64,000 bases of DNA, from assembly GCF_001421785.1 (NCBI RefSeq), contig NZ_LMLB01000001.1, positions 946,523-1,010,522 on the forward strand. The letters run 5' to 3'. Below are positions 51,938-62,512 of the stretch, piece after piece (position 1 is the first letter of the stretch; every line of letters begins with the position of its first letter). The notes below the pieces were generated by a model. It searched no databases. It saw only the letters and a list, made by a program, of their open reading frames with translations, and was not told where the DNA came from. The position numbers and the translations under genes were made by a program. Source of the stretch: Sphingomonas sp. Leaf33. Its GTDB lineage: Bacteria; Pseudomonadota; Alphaproteobacteria; Sphingomonadales; Sphingomonadaceae.

Positions 51938-52636
51938 TCACGCCGCCACCTCCGTCTTGCGCTCGATCCGCTCGACCAGGCCATCCTTGAAATGCACGAT
52001 GGTTCGCGCGAACGCCGCCATGTCGGGTTCGTGCGTCACCATCAGCACCGTTATCCCCGAATTCCTGTTGAGGTCGGTCAGCAGTTCCATGATCTCGACC
52101 GAGCGCTCCGAATCGAGATTGCCGGTCGGTTCGTCCGCCAGCAGCACGTCGGGCTGGGTCACGATGGCGCGGGCGATGGCCACGCGCTGTTGCTGGCCGC
52201 CGGACAGTTCGGCGGGCGTATGGTCCCACCAGTTGGCAAGGCCGACCTTGTCGAGCGCCGCCATGCCCAGCTCGCGGCGCGTCGTCTTGTCCTCGCCGCG
52301 GTAGAGCAGTGGCAATTCGACATTCTCCAGCGCGGACGTGCGCGACAGCAGGTTGAAGCCCTGAAACACGAAGCCGAGATACTTGCGTCGCAGCAGCGCA
52401 CGCTGGTCGCGGGTCAGCGTCTCGATAGGGTGGCCGCGGAACGTGAAGCTGCCGCCGCTCGGCACGTCGAGGCAGCCGAGGATGTTCATCGTCGTCGACT
52501 TACCCGAACCCGACGGCCCCATCACCGCGACGAAATCGCCCGCCTCGATGTCGAGGTCGACGCCCTTGAGCGCCTGGAACATCGTCGCGCCGGCGCCATA
52601 GGTCTTGGTGACGCCGCGCAGGGAGATGATGCTCAC
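51938..52636 (-). CDS. macB: MacB-type ABC transporter ATP-binding protein
   Basis: The 232-residue ATPase has Walker A GPSGSGKS, signature LSGGQQQRVAIARAI and Walker B LLADEPTGNLDS, followed by VTHEPDMAAFA. It begins ISLRGVTKTYGAG, the lolD/macB pattern. I used the GTG at 52636, preceded by GGAGAGGGAG; a longer frame is encoded by a repeat. It works with the permease encoded 100 bases downstream. The operon order is NodT, MacA, ATPase, permease. Confidence 0.93.
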   Translation of the reverse strand: MSIISLRGVTKTYGAGATMFQALKGVDLDIEAGDFVAVMGPSGSGKSTTMNILGCLDVPSGGSFTFRGHPIETLTRDQRALLRRKYLGFVFQGFNLLSRTSALENVELPLLYRGEDKTTRRELGMAALDKVGLANWWDHTPAELSGGQQQRVAIARAIVTQPDVLLADEPTGNLDSERSVEIMELLTDLNRNSGITVLMVTHEPDMAAFARTIVHFKDGLVERIERKTEVAA

Positions 52637-52639
52637 AAC

Positions 52640-52742
52640 TCCCTCTCCCCTCCGGGGAGAGGGGGCGGGGTCTCGCATAGACGACGGTCTCGGTGAGACA
52701 CCTGCCCCTCTCCCAACCCTCTCCCCGCGGGGGAGAGGGCTT
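52640..52742. repeat. CTCTCCCC-type inverted repeat between macA and the ATPase gene
   Basis: The pieces CCCTCTCCCCTCCGGGGAGAGGG (two short arms, 52640-52665) and CCCTCTCCCCGCGGGGGAGAGGG (52717-52739) each form a hairpin, and the outer parts also pair. They occupy the 114-base gap in the efflux operon. The window's first 20 bases look like a related fragment. Confidence 0.7.
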
Positions 52743-52750
52743 TGCAGGCG

Positions 52751-54142
52751 TTACTGCCCACGGCCACCTCCACCGCCGCCCGAGCGCCGGCCCGACCCGC
52801 CAGCCTTGGTCTGCGTGTCTGCATCGCTCGCCATCTGTCCGGTGATGACCTGCATCCCCGGCTTCAGGTCGCCGCCGATGACTTCGGTCATCTGGCCGTT
52901 GGTGTCGCCGGTCACGACGCGGACCTGCTGCGGCGTGCCGTCGGCGCCCTTCACATAGACGGTCTGCTGCGCACCGCGGCTGGTCGACACCTGGCGTTCG
53001 TTGCCTTGTCCGCGGCGGGGGCCGCGCATCACCAGCGATCCGGCGATCCCGCTGTTGCCGCCCTGGCCGCCGGCCGCGGGGCGGAAGCGGAGTGCGGCGT
53101 TCGGGACCAGCAGCACGTTCTGCTTCTGCGTCGTCACGATGTCCGCGGTCGCGGTCATGCCGGGGCGTAGCGTCAGGTCGGGGTTCGCGACGCTCAGGTC
53201 CGCGGCATACGACACGACCTGGCCGGTGGTCGCGCTGGTCGTCGTCGCGCTGCTGGACGACGACGCGCTGCTGACCGTCAGGTTGGAGCCGAGATCGACG
53301 CGCGTGATCTGTGCCGGAAAGGTGCGTCCCGGAAAGGCGTCGACCGTGAAGGTGGCCTTCTGCCCCGTCTTCACTTCGCCCACGTCGGCCTCGTCGATCG
53401 AGACTTCCAGCTTCATCTTCGACAGGTCTTCGGCGATGACGAACAGCGTCGGGGTGTTGAACGACGCCGCGACCGTCTGGCCGGGATCGACCGCGCGGGC
53501 GAGCACGACGCCCGACACCGGCGACCGGATGATCGCGCGCTGGCGCTGCGTCTGCGACTGGGCAAGCTGGGCCTGTGCGGCCGTCACATTGGCCTGCGCG
53601 ACCTTCAACGCGGCGACCGCGCGGCTGTAATTGGCGCGGCCGGTCTGCAATTCGGCTTCGGAGGGCACACGCTTGTTGGACAGGCGATAGACTTCCTCCA
53701 GCCGGTTGAGCTGCGCCTGCGCCTCCGCCACCGTCGCTCGGGCCTGCGTCACCTGCGCCTGGTTGGCGGCGATCTGCGCCTGGCTGGCGCGGATCTGGTC
53801 GTCGATCTGTTCGGGATCGATGAGCGCGAGCGCCTGACCCGCGACGACCCGGTCGTTCACGTCGGCGACGACGCGCGTGACCAGCCCCGACAGTTGCGAC
53901 CCGACCGTCACCTGGTTGGTCGGGGCAAGCTTGCCCGTCGCCGATACCGATACCGTCAGGTCGCCGCGCCTGGCGGCCTCGGTCGAATATTCGGGCGCGG
54001 CGTCACCCTTGAAGCAGCGGCTGACCAGCAGGCCGAGCAGCACGATGCCGACGATGATCGCCGCCCATTTGGCATAGCGCCGCCACGGCTTCACCGGCTT
54101 CACGCCCAGGAAATCGTCAGTCGTCTCGGTGGTCGTGGCCAT
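52751..54142 (-). CDS. macA: MacA-type periplasmic adaptor (membrane fusion protein)
   Basis: The 463-residue adaptor links the inner-membrane exporter to an outer-membrane channel. It has an N-terminal transmembrane segment (WAAIIVGIVLLGLLVSRCF), a lipoyl domain (VGSQLSGLV ... VAGQALALID) and a long coiled-coil hairpin (QAQVTQARATVAEAQAQLNRLEE). A beta-barrel with LRPGMTATADIV follows. It ends in a Gly/Arg-rich tail (GRRSGGGGGGRGQ). The start overlaps the NodT gene stop by one base. In MacAB systems this protein also stimulates ATPase activity. Confidence 0.93.
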   Translation of the reverse strand: MATTTETTDDFLGVKPVKPWRRYAKWAAIIVGIVLLGLLVSRCFKGDAAPEYSTEAARRGDLTVSVSATGKLAPTNQVTVGSQLSGLVTRVVADVNDRVVAGQALALIDPEQIDDQIRASQAQIAANQAQVTQARATVAEAQAQLNRLEEVYRLSNKRVPSEAELQTGRANYSRAVAALKVAQANVTAAQAQLAQSQTQRQRAIIRSPVSGVVLARAVDPGQTVAASFNTPTLFVIAEDLSKMKLEVSIDEADVGEVKTGQKATFTVDAFPGRTFPAQITRVDLGSNLTVSSASSSSSATTTSATTGQVVSYAADLSVANPDLTLRPGMTATADIVTTQKQNVLLVPNAALRFRPAAGGQGGNSGIAGSLVMRGPRRGQGNERQVSTSRGAQQTVYVKGADGTPQQVRVVTGDTNGQMTEVIGGDLKPGMQVITGQMASDADTQTKAGGSGRRSGGGGGGRGQ

Positions 54143-55605
54143 CAGCGGTCCTGCCGTATGCGTTCGGGTGCTTGGGGTGCACCGGCCGCGGCATCCCAGC
54201 CGCCGCCGAGCGCGAGGTAGAGCTGGACGAGCGCGGTCGCTTCGTCCGACTGCGCCTGCGTCAGGCCGTTGCGCGCGCTGAGCAACGCGGTTTCCGCCTG
54301 CGTCAGCGTGATGAAGTCGGTCAGGCCGGAGCGATATTGCAGCCGCGCGAGCAGCGCGGTCGAATTGGCCGCATCCAGCGCGGTCGTGAACTCGCGCTGC
54401 CGCGCCCGCGCGGTGTCGAGCGCGACGACGGCGGTCTCGACATCCTCCAGCGCGGTCAGCACCGTGCCCTTGTAGGCGGCAAATGCGGCGTCGGCGGCGG
54501 CTTCGTTCGATCGCACCTGCGCGCGGGCGCGGCCGCCATCGAAGATCAACTGGGTAATCCCGGCGAACACCGACCCGATGACCGTGTCGAACAGCCCGCC
54601 GATGCCGGATGCGTTGGTGCTGATGTTCCCGCTGATCGCCAGCGCCGGATACAGTTCGGCCGCCGCGACGCCGATCCGCGCGGTGGCGGCGGCCAGGCTG
54701 CGCTCGGCCGCCAGCACATCGGGCCGCTGGCGCAGCACGTCAGCGGGGATGCCCGCGCCGACGATCGCCGGCCCCTTCGGGATCGCCCGCACCGCCGCCA
54801 TGTCCGCCTTCAGCGCGCTCGGTGCCTGGCCGGTCAGCACCCCCAGCCGCGACACCGTGCTGTTGTAATTCGCCTCCAGCGTCGGGATGGTCGCGGCGGT
54901 CTGTGCGCGTTGCGATCGCGCCTGTTCGCGGTCGAGGCTGGAGACGAGCCCCGCCTGCACGCGGAAGCCCGCGATCTCCAGATTGTCGTCCTGCAGCCCC
55001 AGGCTGGCGCGCGCGTTCGCCAGCTGCGCCTGTGCCGCGCGCGCGAGGATATAGTTGCGCGCGATCTCGCCCTGCGTCGACAGGATGACGGTCGCCAGGT
55101 TGTAGCCCGACGCCTGATACTCCGCGCCGCTCGCCTCGACCGTCCGGCGGATCTCGCCGAACAGGCCGAGCTGGTAGGACACACTGGCACCAAGCTGGAA
55201 ATTGTTCGAATTGCCGCGCGAGATGTTGGTGACGGTACCGTCTGGTAGCACGATCGTCGATGATCCGCCGATCACATTCTGGTTGCGCGTGTACCCGCCC
55301 GATCCGTTGACGTTGGGCAGCAGTTGCGCGCGCGACTGGACCAGCGCCTCGCGCGCCTGCCGCAGCCGCGCGACGGCCTGCGCCACGTCCAGGTTGGTGT
55401 CGGCGGCGGATGCGACCAGCCGCTGGAGCAGCGGATCGTCAAACCGCGTCCACCACTGCGTCAGATCCTCGCGCACCGGAGTCGTCGCCACGGAAAAGGC
55501 CGCCGGCACGCCGAGCTGTTCTGCGGTGCGTGGGCGATAGTCGGGGCCCACGGTACACGCGGAAACGCTCGCCGCGAGCAGGGCCATGGTCATGCTACGC
55601 TTCAT
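54142..55605 (-). CDS. NodT family outer-membrane efflux lipoprotein
   Basis: This TolC-like channel subunit has 487 residues. After a lipoprotein signal peptide (LLAASVSACTVG) come two copies of the OEP domain, with WWTRFDDPLLQRLV early and long helices (RLRQAREALVQSRAQLLPNVN, ALEDVETAVVALDTARARQRE). NodT proteins form outer-membrane exit ducts. It is first in the NodT-MacA-MacB operon, so it probably completes a tripartite exporter. I used the start at 55605; an upstream extension has no family character. Confidence 0.92.
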   Translation of the reverse strand: MKRSMTMALLAASVSACTVGPDYRPRTAEQLGVPAAFSVATTPVREDLTQWWTRFDDPLLQRLVASAADTNLDVAQAVARLRQAREALVQSRAQLLPNVNGSGGYTRNQNVIGGSSTIVLPDGTVTNISRGNSNNFQLGASVSYQLGLFGEIRRTVEASGAEYQASGYNLATVILSTQGEIARNYILARAAQAQLANARASLGLQDDNLEIAGFRVQAGLVSSLDREQARSQRAQTAATIPTLEANYNSTVSRLGVLTGQAPSALKADMAAVRAIPKGPAIVGAGIPADVLRQRPDVLAAERSLAAATARIGVAAAELYPALAISGNISTNASGIGGLFDTVIGSVFAGITQLIFDGGRARAQVRSNEAAADAAFAAYKGTVLTALEDVETAVVALDTARARQREFTTALDAANSTALLARLQYRSGLTDFITLTQAETALLSARNGLTQAQSDEATALVQLYLALGGGWDAAAGAPQAPERIRQDR

Positions 55606-55747
55606 CGCCGACAGATGTGCCGGGCGGGGCGAGCGGCGTCCAGCACGAAACTGTCGCGGTTTGTCGCATGGACATTTTCGAATTGTCTGAGGACTTGCTC
55701 CCGCAATCATGCTGCCGCAAAAGCCCGTCGACAGCTAGGAGAGGCGA

Positions 55748-57679
<1,932 letters not shown>

Positions 57680-57680
57680 G

Positions 57681-57980
57681 TCAGTCGTCGGTCAGGACGT
57701 CTAGGTCCTGGCCGGCTCCCAGGATGCCGAGGATCGTGACCTGGCCATCGTCCACGCGGTAGCCGATCACGTAGCGCCGCTTGTAAGGAATTGTTCGCAG
57801 ATAGGGACGGCTTTCGGGGCGCGGTGTTCCCCGATGAGGGAACGTGGCAAGGCTATCGCACCTTTCGGTCAGCGCGGCGACGACTCTGTCAGCGGTGTTG
57901 CTACCGGCCTGTTCGACAAGCCAAGCATGTATTTCTTCAATTCGTGCCAGAGCCTCGTCGGAGTAGCGAACCCTCTTCAA
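57681..57980 (-). CDS. parE: ParE/RelE-type toxin
   Basis: This 99-residue plasmid-stabilisation-type toxin begins KRVRYSDEALARIEEIHAWLVE, with the central SLATFPHRGTPRPESRP and the late YKRRYVIGYRVDDGQVTILGIL strand. This is a ParE family pattern (gyrase inhibitor) rather than mRNA-cleaving RelE. The catalytic-type residues cannot decide this. Its start overlaps the antitoxin stop by 4 bases. It lies head-to-tail against acs with one base between the stops. Confidence 0.88.
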   Translation of the reverse strand: MKRVRYSDEALARIEEIHAWLVEQAGSNTADRVVAALTERCDSLATFPHRGTPRPESRPYLRTIPYKRRYVIGYRVDDGQVTILGILGAGQDLDVLTDD

Positions 57981-58234
57981 CCGCGAATGCCGAGACGCGC
58001 CTTGACCTCGTCCGACGAGTAGAATGTCGTTCTGCGTGCCTCGACCGCATCATAAGCAGCAGCCAGAGGGCCGGCAATCCACGCCTCTAACTCCGGATCC
58101 TCGTCGGTCACCGCTTCCAGTCCTGCCGTCACCGCGTCGCTCAGGCTGTCGAACCGTCCCGAACTTACTTGATCGCGCACGACCGAAGCAAGGCTGCTTG
58201 GGACATCGACGACAAAACGTTCCGTGGTAGTCAT
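57977..58234 (-). CDS. parD: ParD-type antitoxin
   Basis: The 85-residue protein has a ribbon-helix-helix N-terminus (ERFVVDVPSSLASVVRDQVSSGRFDSLSDAVTAGLEAV, residues 5-42). An acidic, flexible C-terminal part (residues 45-85) should bind the toxin. Antitoxins of this type repress their own operon as dimers. AGGAG lies nine bases upstream of the ATG, and a TATATT -10 candidate (58255-58260) lies before it. A longer frame upstream is antisense to mipA and was rejected. Confidence 0.88.
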   Translation of the reverse strand: MTTTERFVVDVPSSLASVVRDQVSSGRFDSLSDAVTAGLEAVTDEDPELEAWIAGPLAAAYDAVEARRTTFYSSDEVKARLGIRG

Positions 58235-58254
58235 GGGCTCTACTCCTCGCGACG

Positions 58255-58283
58255 AATATACGCGCGGCAAGCGTCGTCGTCGA
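58255..58283 (-). promoter_or_regulatory. Possible parDE promoter
   Basis: On the minus strand, TATATT (58260-58255) lies 17 bases after TCGACG (58283-58278). The AT-rich -10 is unusual in this GC-rich region and is well placed for the parD start at 58234. The -35 is moderate. Confidence 0.35.
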
Positions 58284-58290
58284 GGTGTCC

Positions 58291-59106
58291 CTACAGCCCC
58301 CGCCCGAAGGTATAGCTGACGCCTGCACCCGCCGACCACTGATTGCGGTCGCCGAAGCGGCGCGTCACCGGGGAGTCCGCGGCATCGCCGACGATCCGGT
58401 CGTACTTGGCGTAGCCGAACAGGCCCCAACGCGTCGTCAGCTGGCGCAGTGCGCTGCCGGTCGCGCCGACCATCACCATCGAGCCCGGCCTATAGCTGGC
58501 GATGCCGGTCGCCAGCGTCTCGCGCGGGGTCACGCCGAAGTATGCGCGTGCGTAGCGGGCATCGGCCAGCGTCACGCGCGGGCCGACCGACCACAGCCAG
58601 CGGTTACCGTCTCGCACGACGTAGTCGAGGCCCGCCATGCCGATCAGGCCCTTGTGTCCGCTCACGCCCTTGCGCGCCTCGACCCGCGCGCGGATCGACG
58701 GGGTCAGCGCCAGCGAGGCGGCCCCTCCCAGCTCGACCGAGAAGCCGACTTCGTCCAGCCCGCCGGCATCGCTGCGGCGGCGCTTGCCTTCGAAATTGAG
58801 CGCGGGGCCGAACGCCAGCCCGTCGCGGTCGTAGAGCGAGAAGCCGGTGCTTTCGTCGGGCGCCTCGAACCGGAAATCGGCGTCGCCGCGTGCGCGCGAG
58901 ACGTCGATGTACGGCCGCACCGCCATGCCGTCCGCGCCGGGGTAGCGGGGGACCAACTGCGGGCCCAGGATCACGCGCGTGCGGCGGGGTTCGTCGGTAT
59001 TGGCGTCCTGCGCATAAGCGGGGAGGGCGAGTGCGGCGAGCATCGCCGCGACGAGGGCCTTATTGACCACGATCGAGCGTATCGCTGGGGCTGCGGGCAT
59101 CGCCAT
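58291..59106 (-). CDS. MipA/OmpV family outer-membrane protein
   Basis: The 271-residue protein has a signal peptide and a beta-barrel typical of the MipA/OmpV family. TRVILGPQLVPRYPGADGM starts the mature part, GAASLALTPSIRARVEARKG lies mid-way, and the C-terminus ends with SAGAGVSYTFGRGL, the phenylalanine-type barrel end. Members may be scaffold or solute channels. AAGGA six bases before ATG 59106 supports this start, although a GTG at 59070 would give a shorter signal. It overlaps the next gene's end by 47 bases. Confidence 0.87.
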   Translation of the reverse strand: MAMPAAPAIRSIVVNKALVAAMLAALALPAYAQDANTDEPRRTRVILGPQLVPRYPGADGMAVRPYIDVSRARGDADFRFEAPDESTGFSLYDRDGLAFGPALNFEGKRRRSDAGGLDEVGFSVELGGAASLALTPSIRARVEARKGVSGHKGLIGMAGLDYVVRDGNRWLWSVGPRVTLADARYARAYFGVTPRETLATGIASYRPGSMVMVGATGSALRQLTTRWGLFGYAKYDRIVGDAADSPVTRRFGDRNQWSAGAGVSYTFGRGL

Positions 59107-59236
59107 CCTTCTGGTGTTCGGTCGACAGGTTCGGGCTCGGCTGCGTTTCCGTGGCAGGCCGGTCCGCGATCGGCTTGGCGTCGGGTTCGGTCGAGACGTT
59201 GGCCTTAAGCTGCGTCTCGGTATGCTCGTGCGCCAT
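59060..59236 (-). CDS. Hypothetical hydrophilic protein (58 aa)
   Basis: The start MAHEHTETQLKANVST at 59236 is preceded by AAGGAG. The protein is very hydrophilic, rich in Asp, Glu, Pro and Thr (PDAKPIADRPATETQPSP), and lacks any membrane segment. It is probably disordered. No family is recognised. Its 3' end overlaps the start of the MipA gene by 47 bases, so it likely precedes it in the same transcript. Confidence 0.6.
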   Translation of the reverse strand: MAHEHTETQLKANVSTEPDAKPIADRPATETQPSPNLSTEHQKDGDARSPSDTLDRGQ

Positions 59237-59276
59237 CGCGGCTCTCCTTGTCACAGCGGCGTAACGATCCCGCGGG

Positions 59277-59960
59277 TCACACGATCCATCGCCACACCCC
59301 GGCCGCCCAGCCGGCGAGCGGGATATGCGCCCAGGTCGCGGCCAGCCACAGCACCACGCCGCCGCCGATATCGTGTCCGCGAAAGCCCCCGATCCGCCCG
59401 CGCGCCGCGAACGGCCAGTAGCTGGTCCGCGCTTCCCACGCCGGCCACAGGTCGGGCTGCAACCGCGCCTTCTTGATGTCCTGCAGATGCGCGCCGACCA
59501 GTGCCAGCACGATGATCGCAGCCGCCAGCACGGTGTTGGCCGGCGTCGGCAGCACCAGGATATGGACGACGCCCCAGACCGCGAACGCCCACATCATCGG
59601 GTGACGCGTGATGGTGAAGACACCGCGCGGGGTCGGGGCGGGCTTCGCTGCTCCGTTCGGGTCGGGCAGCGCCGGATTGCCGATCAGGGAGCCCATGAAC
59701 AGGATGCTCGCCAGCAGCATCAGTACGGTAGCGATCGCCCACAGGCCGTCGCCGACGCTCCAGAACGGTGCCTCCGCGGGCGCGGCGCGATAGGCGGCGA
59801 CCAGCCAGCCGAGCGTGGCAAAGGCGACGAGGCTGTAGACCCCCAGGAACCCGCGCTCGCCGATCCGCGCGACGATGGCTGCGCGCAGCGGATGCGACAG
59901 GAGGAAATGGGTGCCGACGAACGCGGTGGCGGCAATGGCAACCCAGGTGATCGACGCCAT
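59277..59960 (-). CDS. NnrU family membrane protein
   Basis: The 227-residue protein has six or seven hydrophobic segments. HFLLSHPLRAAIVARIGERGF near the start and TITRHPMMWAFAVWG in the middle are the conserved NnrU blocks (a methyltransferase-like H-P core as in isoprenylcysteine carboxyl methyltransferase relatives). NnrU proteins are found next to denitrification genes in some bacteria, but none are here. Function is unknown. Confidence 0.88.
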   Translation of the reverse strand: MASITWVAIAATAFVGTHFLLSHPLRAAIVARIGERGFLGVYSLVAFATLGWLVAAYRAAPAEAPFWSVGDGLWAIATVLMLLASILFMGSLIGNPALPDPNGAAKPAPTPRGVFTITRHPMMWAFAVWGVVHILVLPTPANTVLAAAIIVLALVGAHLQDIKKARLQPDLWPAWEARTSYWPFAARGRIGGFRGHDIGGGVVLWLAATWAHIPLAGWAAGVWRWIV

Positions 59961-60004
59961 GACAAGCCTCCTCCGACGCGTGGTCGCCGGGGGAGGCTAC
60001 GCCA

Positions 60005-61798
60005 TCACTGGACGCCGTGCATCCACTTCTTGAGCACCGGCGACAGCAGCAGCAGGACGATGCCGATGCCGACCGACACCAGCCCGATCGTCCAGAATAC
60101 GCCGTTGTAGGTGTCCAGGCTGACCTTCAGGTTGGTCACCTGCCCGCCGACCGTCTCGACCGACGCGACCTGCGCGACGACGCCCGCGACATATTGCGCG
60201 ACCGAAATCGACAGGAACCACAGGCCCATCATCAGGCCGACGATGCGGGCGATCGACAGCTTGGTAATCATGCTGAGCCCGACCGGCGAGATGCAGAGCT
60301 CGGCCAGCGAATGGATCAGGTAAAGCCCGGCCAGCCAGCCCAGCGCCACCTTGAAGTCCGGCCCCGCGAACTGCCCGCCCCAGACGAGGAACAGGAAGCC
60401 CAGGCCGACGCCCATCAGCGCGATGGCGAACTTCACCGGGATCGACGGCTCCAGGCCGCGCTTGGCGAGACTCGCCCACAGCCACGCCATGATCGGCGCG
60501 AAGAGGACGATGAACAGCGCGTTGAACGTCTGCGTCTGCGCCGCCGGCATCTGGTAACCGAGGATGTTCAACTCGGTATTGCGGTCGGCGAACAGCGTCA
60601 GGCTGGACCCGGCCTGTTCGAACAGCGTCCAGAACACGGTGTTGAAGGTGATGAGCACCATCGCCACGACCATCATCTGGAATTCGGCGCGGTTGCCGCT
60701 CATCCACGACCAGATCAGGATGCCCGGGACCGACAGCAGGAAGGTGCCGAACAGCAGCTTGCCCATCAGCGGCAGCGCGATGACGTATCCGACGATGCCC
60801 GATCCTTCCGCCGCGGCGGTCGCGTTCATCAGGTTGACGAACAGCAGGTAGAAGAGCGGGATGCCGAGCGTCGCGGCAGCATAGATGCCGAGCGCCCGGT
60901 CGGCGCCGGCGCGCTTGGGCGGCTCGCCATAACCGCTCAGCTTGCCGCCGTCGAACTGGATCAGCGCCCACGACGCGAGCATCCCGATCGCGGCCAGGCC
61001 GAAGCCCGCCCACCAGCCGACCGTGACCGCCAGCAGCGGACAGAAGAACTGGCTGAGCAGCGAGCCGAGGTTGATGCCCATGTAGAAGATCGTGAAGCCT
61101 GCATCGCGGCGGCGGTCGCCCTGCGCGTACAGCTCGCCCACCATCGTCGAGATATTGGGCTTGAAGAAGCCGTTGCCGACGCTGACCATGCACAAGGCGA
61201 TCAGCATGACCGTCACGTAGAACGGGCTGCGCGCGCCGTCCGACACGAACGCGCCCGGTGCGACGCGCTGCGCTTCGGAGCCGTCGGGGCTGAGCAGAGA
61301 CACCGACTTGTCGTCGTTGCCCTTGATCGTCAGCCGCTCGGCGCCTTGCGTGATGTAGCGCGTCTCGGCGCCGTCCGCGCCCTTTTCGACCGTCACTTCA
61401 TAGCGCTGGCCATCGATCGTCGCGAACGGCTTGGCCGTCTCGCCGCCAAAGCACAGCGTGAAATAGCCGAGCGCCATCAGCACCGCGCCGAATTTCACTG
61501 CGCGCTTGGACCCCAGATACTGGTCGGCCAGATACCCGCCGATCAGCGGCGTCAGATAGACGAGCGCGGTATAGCCGCCGTACAGCCCGGCCGCCTGCCG
61601 GTCGCCGAACAGGAAATGCTGCGTGAGGTACAGCATCAGCAGCGCGCGCATGCCGTAATAGCCGAACCGCTCCCACATCTCGGTCGAGAACAGCCGCGCC
61701 AGCTGGCGCGGGTGACCGAACCAGGCCTTCTGGTCGGTCGGATCGACGTGGCTGATGTCGGGCTCTTGGCGGCTGTCCGCCGTCGGGCTGTCGACCAA
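60005..61798 (-). CDS. POT/PTR family peptide transporter with periplasmic insertion
   Basis: This proton-coupled oligopeptide transporter has 597 residues and about 14 hydrophobic segments. The signature STEMWERFGYYGMRALL has Glu40, Glu43 and Arg44 of the ExxERF motif, and FYMGINLGSLLSQ is the second. Residues about 119-190, between helices 3 and 4 on the expected periplasmic side, form a hydrophilic insertion of beta-type sequence (YEVTVEKGADG, RLTIKGNDDKSVSLL). The start is TTG at 61798 with AGGGAGA about 10 bases upstream; a methionine start is lacking. Confidence 0.92.
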   Translation of the reverse strand: MVDSPTADSRQEPDISHVDPTDQKAWFGHPRQLARLFSTEMWERFGYYGMRALLMLYLTQHFLFGDRQAAGLYGGYTALVYLTPLIGGYLADQYLGSKRAVKFGAVLMALGYFTLCFGGETAKPFATIDGQRYEVTVEKGADGAETRYITQGAERLTIKGNDDKSVSLLSPDGSEAQRVAPGAFVSDGARSPFYVTVMLIALCMVSVGNGFFKPNISTMVGELYAQGDRRRDAGFTIFYMGINLGSLLSQFFCPLLAVTVGWWAGFGLAAIGMLASWALIQFDGGKLSGYGEPPKRAGADRALGIYAAATLGIPLFYLLFVNLMNATAAAEGSGIVGYVIALPLMGKLLFGTFLLSVPGILIWSWMSGNRAEFQMMVVAMVLITFNTVFWTLFEQAGSSLTLFADRNTELNILGYQMPAAQTQTFNALFIVLFAPIMAWLWASLAKRGLEPSIPVKFAIALMGVGLGFLFLVWGGQFAGPDFKVALGWLAGLYLIHSLAELCISPVGLSMITKLSIARIVGLMMGLWFLSISVAQYVAGVVAQVASVETVGGQVTNLKVSLDTYNGVFWTIGLVSVGIGIVLLLLSPVLKKWMHGVQ

Positions 61799-61933
61799 AA
61801 TGGAGTCTCCCTGGATACCGGGACGGCTGCGAACACACGCGCCGTCCGTGCTTATGGTGCCGGACCCTAGGCAGAAATCGGCGGGTGTAAAGCGGGTGCA
61901 GTCGCAGTCGCGGGTCTGCTAGAGGCTGCGCCC

Positions 61934-62512
61934 ATGTTCAACGACCTGACCACGCCGCTGTCGTTCCTCGCCACCCGCCGCTCGGGCAAACCGCGCGACA
62001 TGATCGCGCCGGGGCCGGACGCGGACCAGTTGCGGGCCATCGTTTCACTGGCCGGCCGCGTGCCCGACCACGGCAAGCTGGCTCCCTGGCGGTTCGTCGT
62101 CGTCGGACCGGACCGGCGCGACGCGTTCGCCGCTCTGCTGCAGGCGGCGTACCGCATCGACAAGCCCGACGCCGGGCGGGCGGAAACCGACGCGATCGAC
62201 CAGTTCGCGCACCAGGCGCCGACACTGGTCGTCGTGCTGTCGAGCCCGAGGCGCGACAGCAAGATCCCGCTGTGGGAACAGGAATTGTCCGCCGGTGCCG
62301 CCTGTATGCAGCTGCTGAATGCGGCGGGCGCGCACGGCTTCGTCGGCGGCTGGCTGACCGGGTGGGCGGCGTTCTCGCCGACCGTGCGCGACGCGTTCGG
62401 AACCGAGGACGAGCGCATCGCCGGCTTCGTCTTCATCGGCTCGCCCGCCCGCCCGCTCGACGAACGTCCGCGACCGGACATGGGGCAGATACTGTCATTC
62501 TGGCAGGATTGA
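61934..62512 (+). CDS. Nitroreductase family protein
   Basis: The 192-residue protein has the FMN nitroreductase fold. FLATRRSGKPRDMI is the N-terminal flavin-binding arginine region. VPDHGKLAPWRFVVV and ELSAGAACMQLLNAAGAHGFVGGWLTGW are the next blocks, and a late PARPLDERPRP closes it. These match the short nitroreductase-type enzymes related to YdjA. The electron acceptor is unknown. It lies just before the GntR gene and could be its target. Confidence 0.9.
   Translation: MFNDLTTPLSFLATRRSGKPRDMIAPGPDADQLRAIVSLAGRVPDHGKLAPWRFVVVGPDRRDAFAALLQAAYRIDKPDAGRAETDAIDQFAHQAPTLVVVLSSPRRDSKIPLWEQELSAGAACMQLLNAAGAHGFVGGWLTGWAAFSPTVRDAFGTEDERIAGFVFIGSPARPLDERPRPDMGQILSFWQD

Noticed and set aside
59277..59960. 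NnrU as evidence for denitrification here
   Set aside because: No nir, nor or nos genes are in the window and the family also occurs without them.
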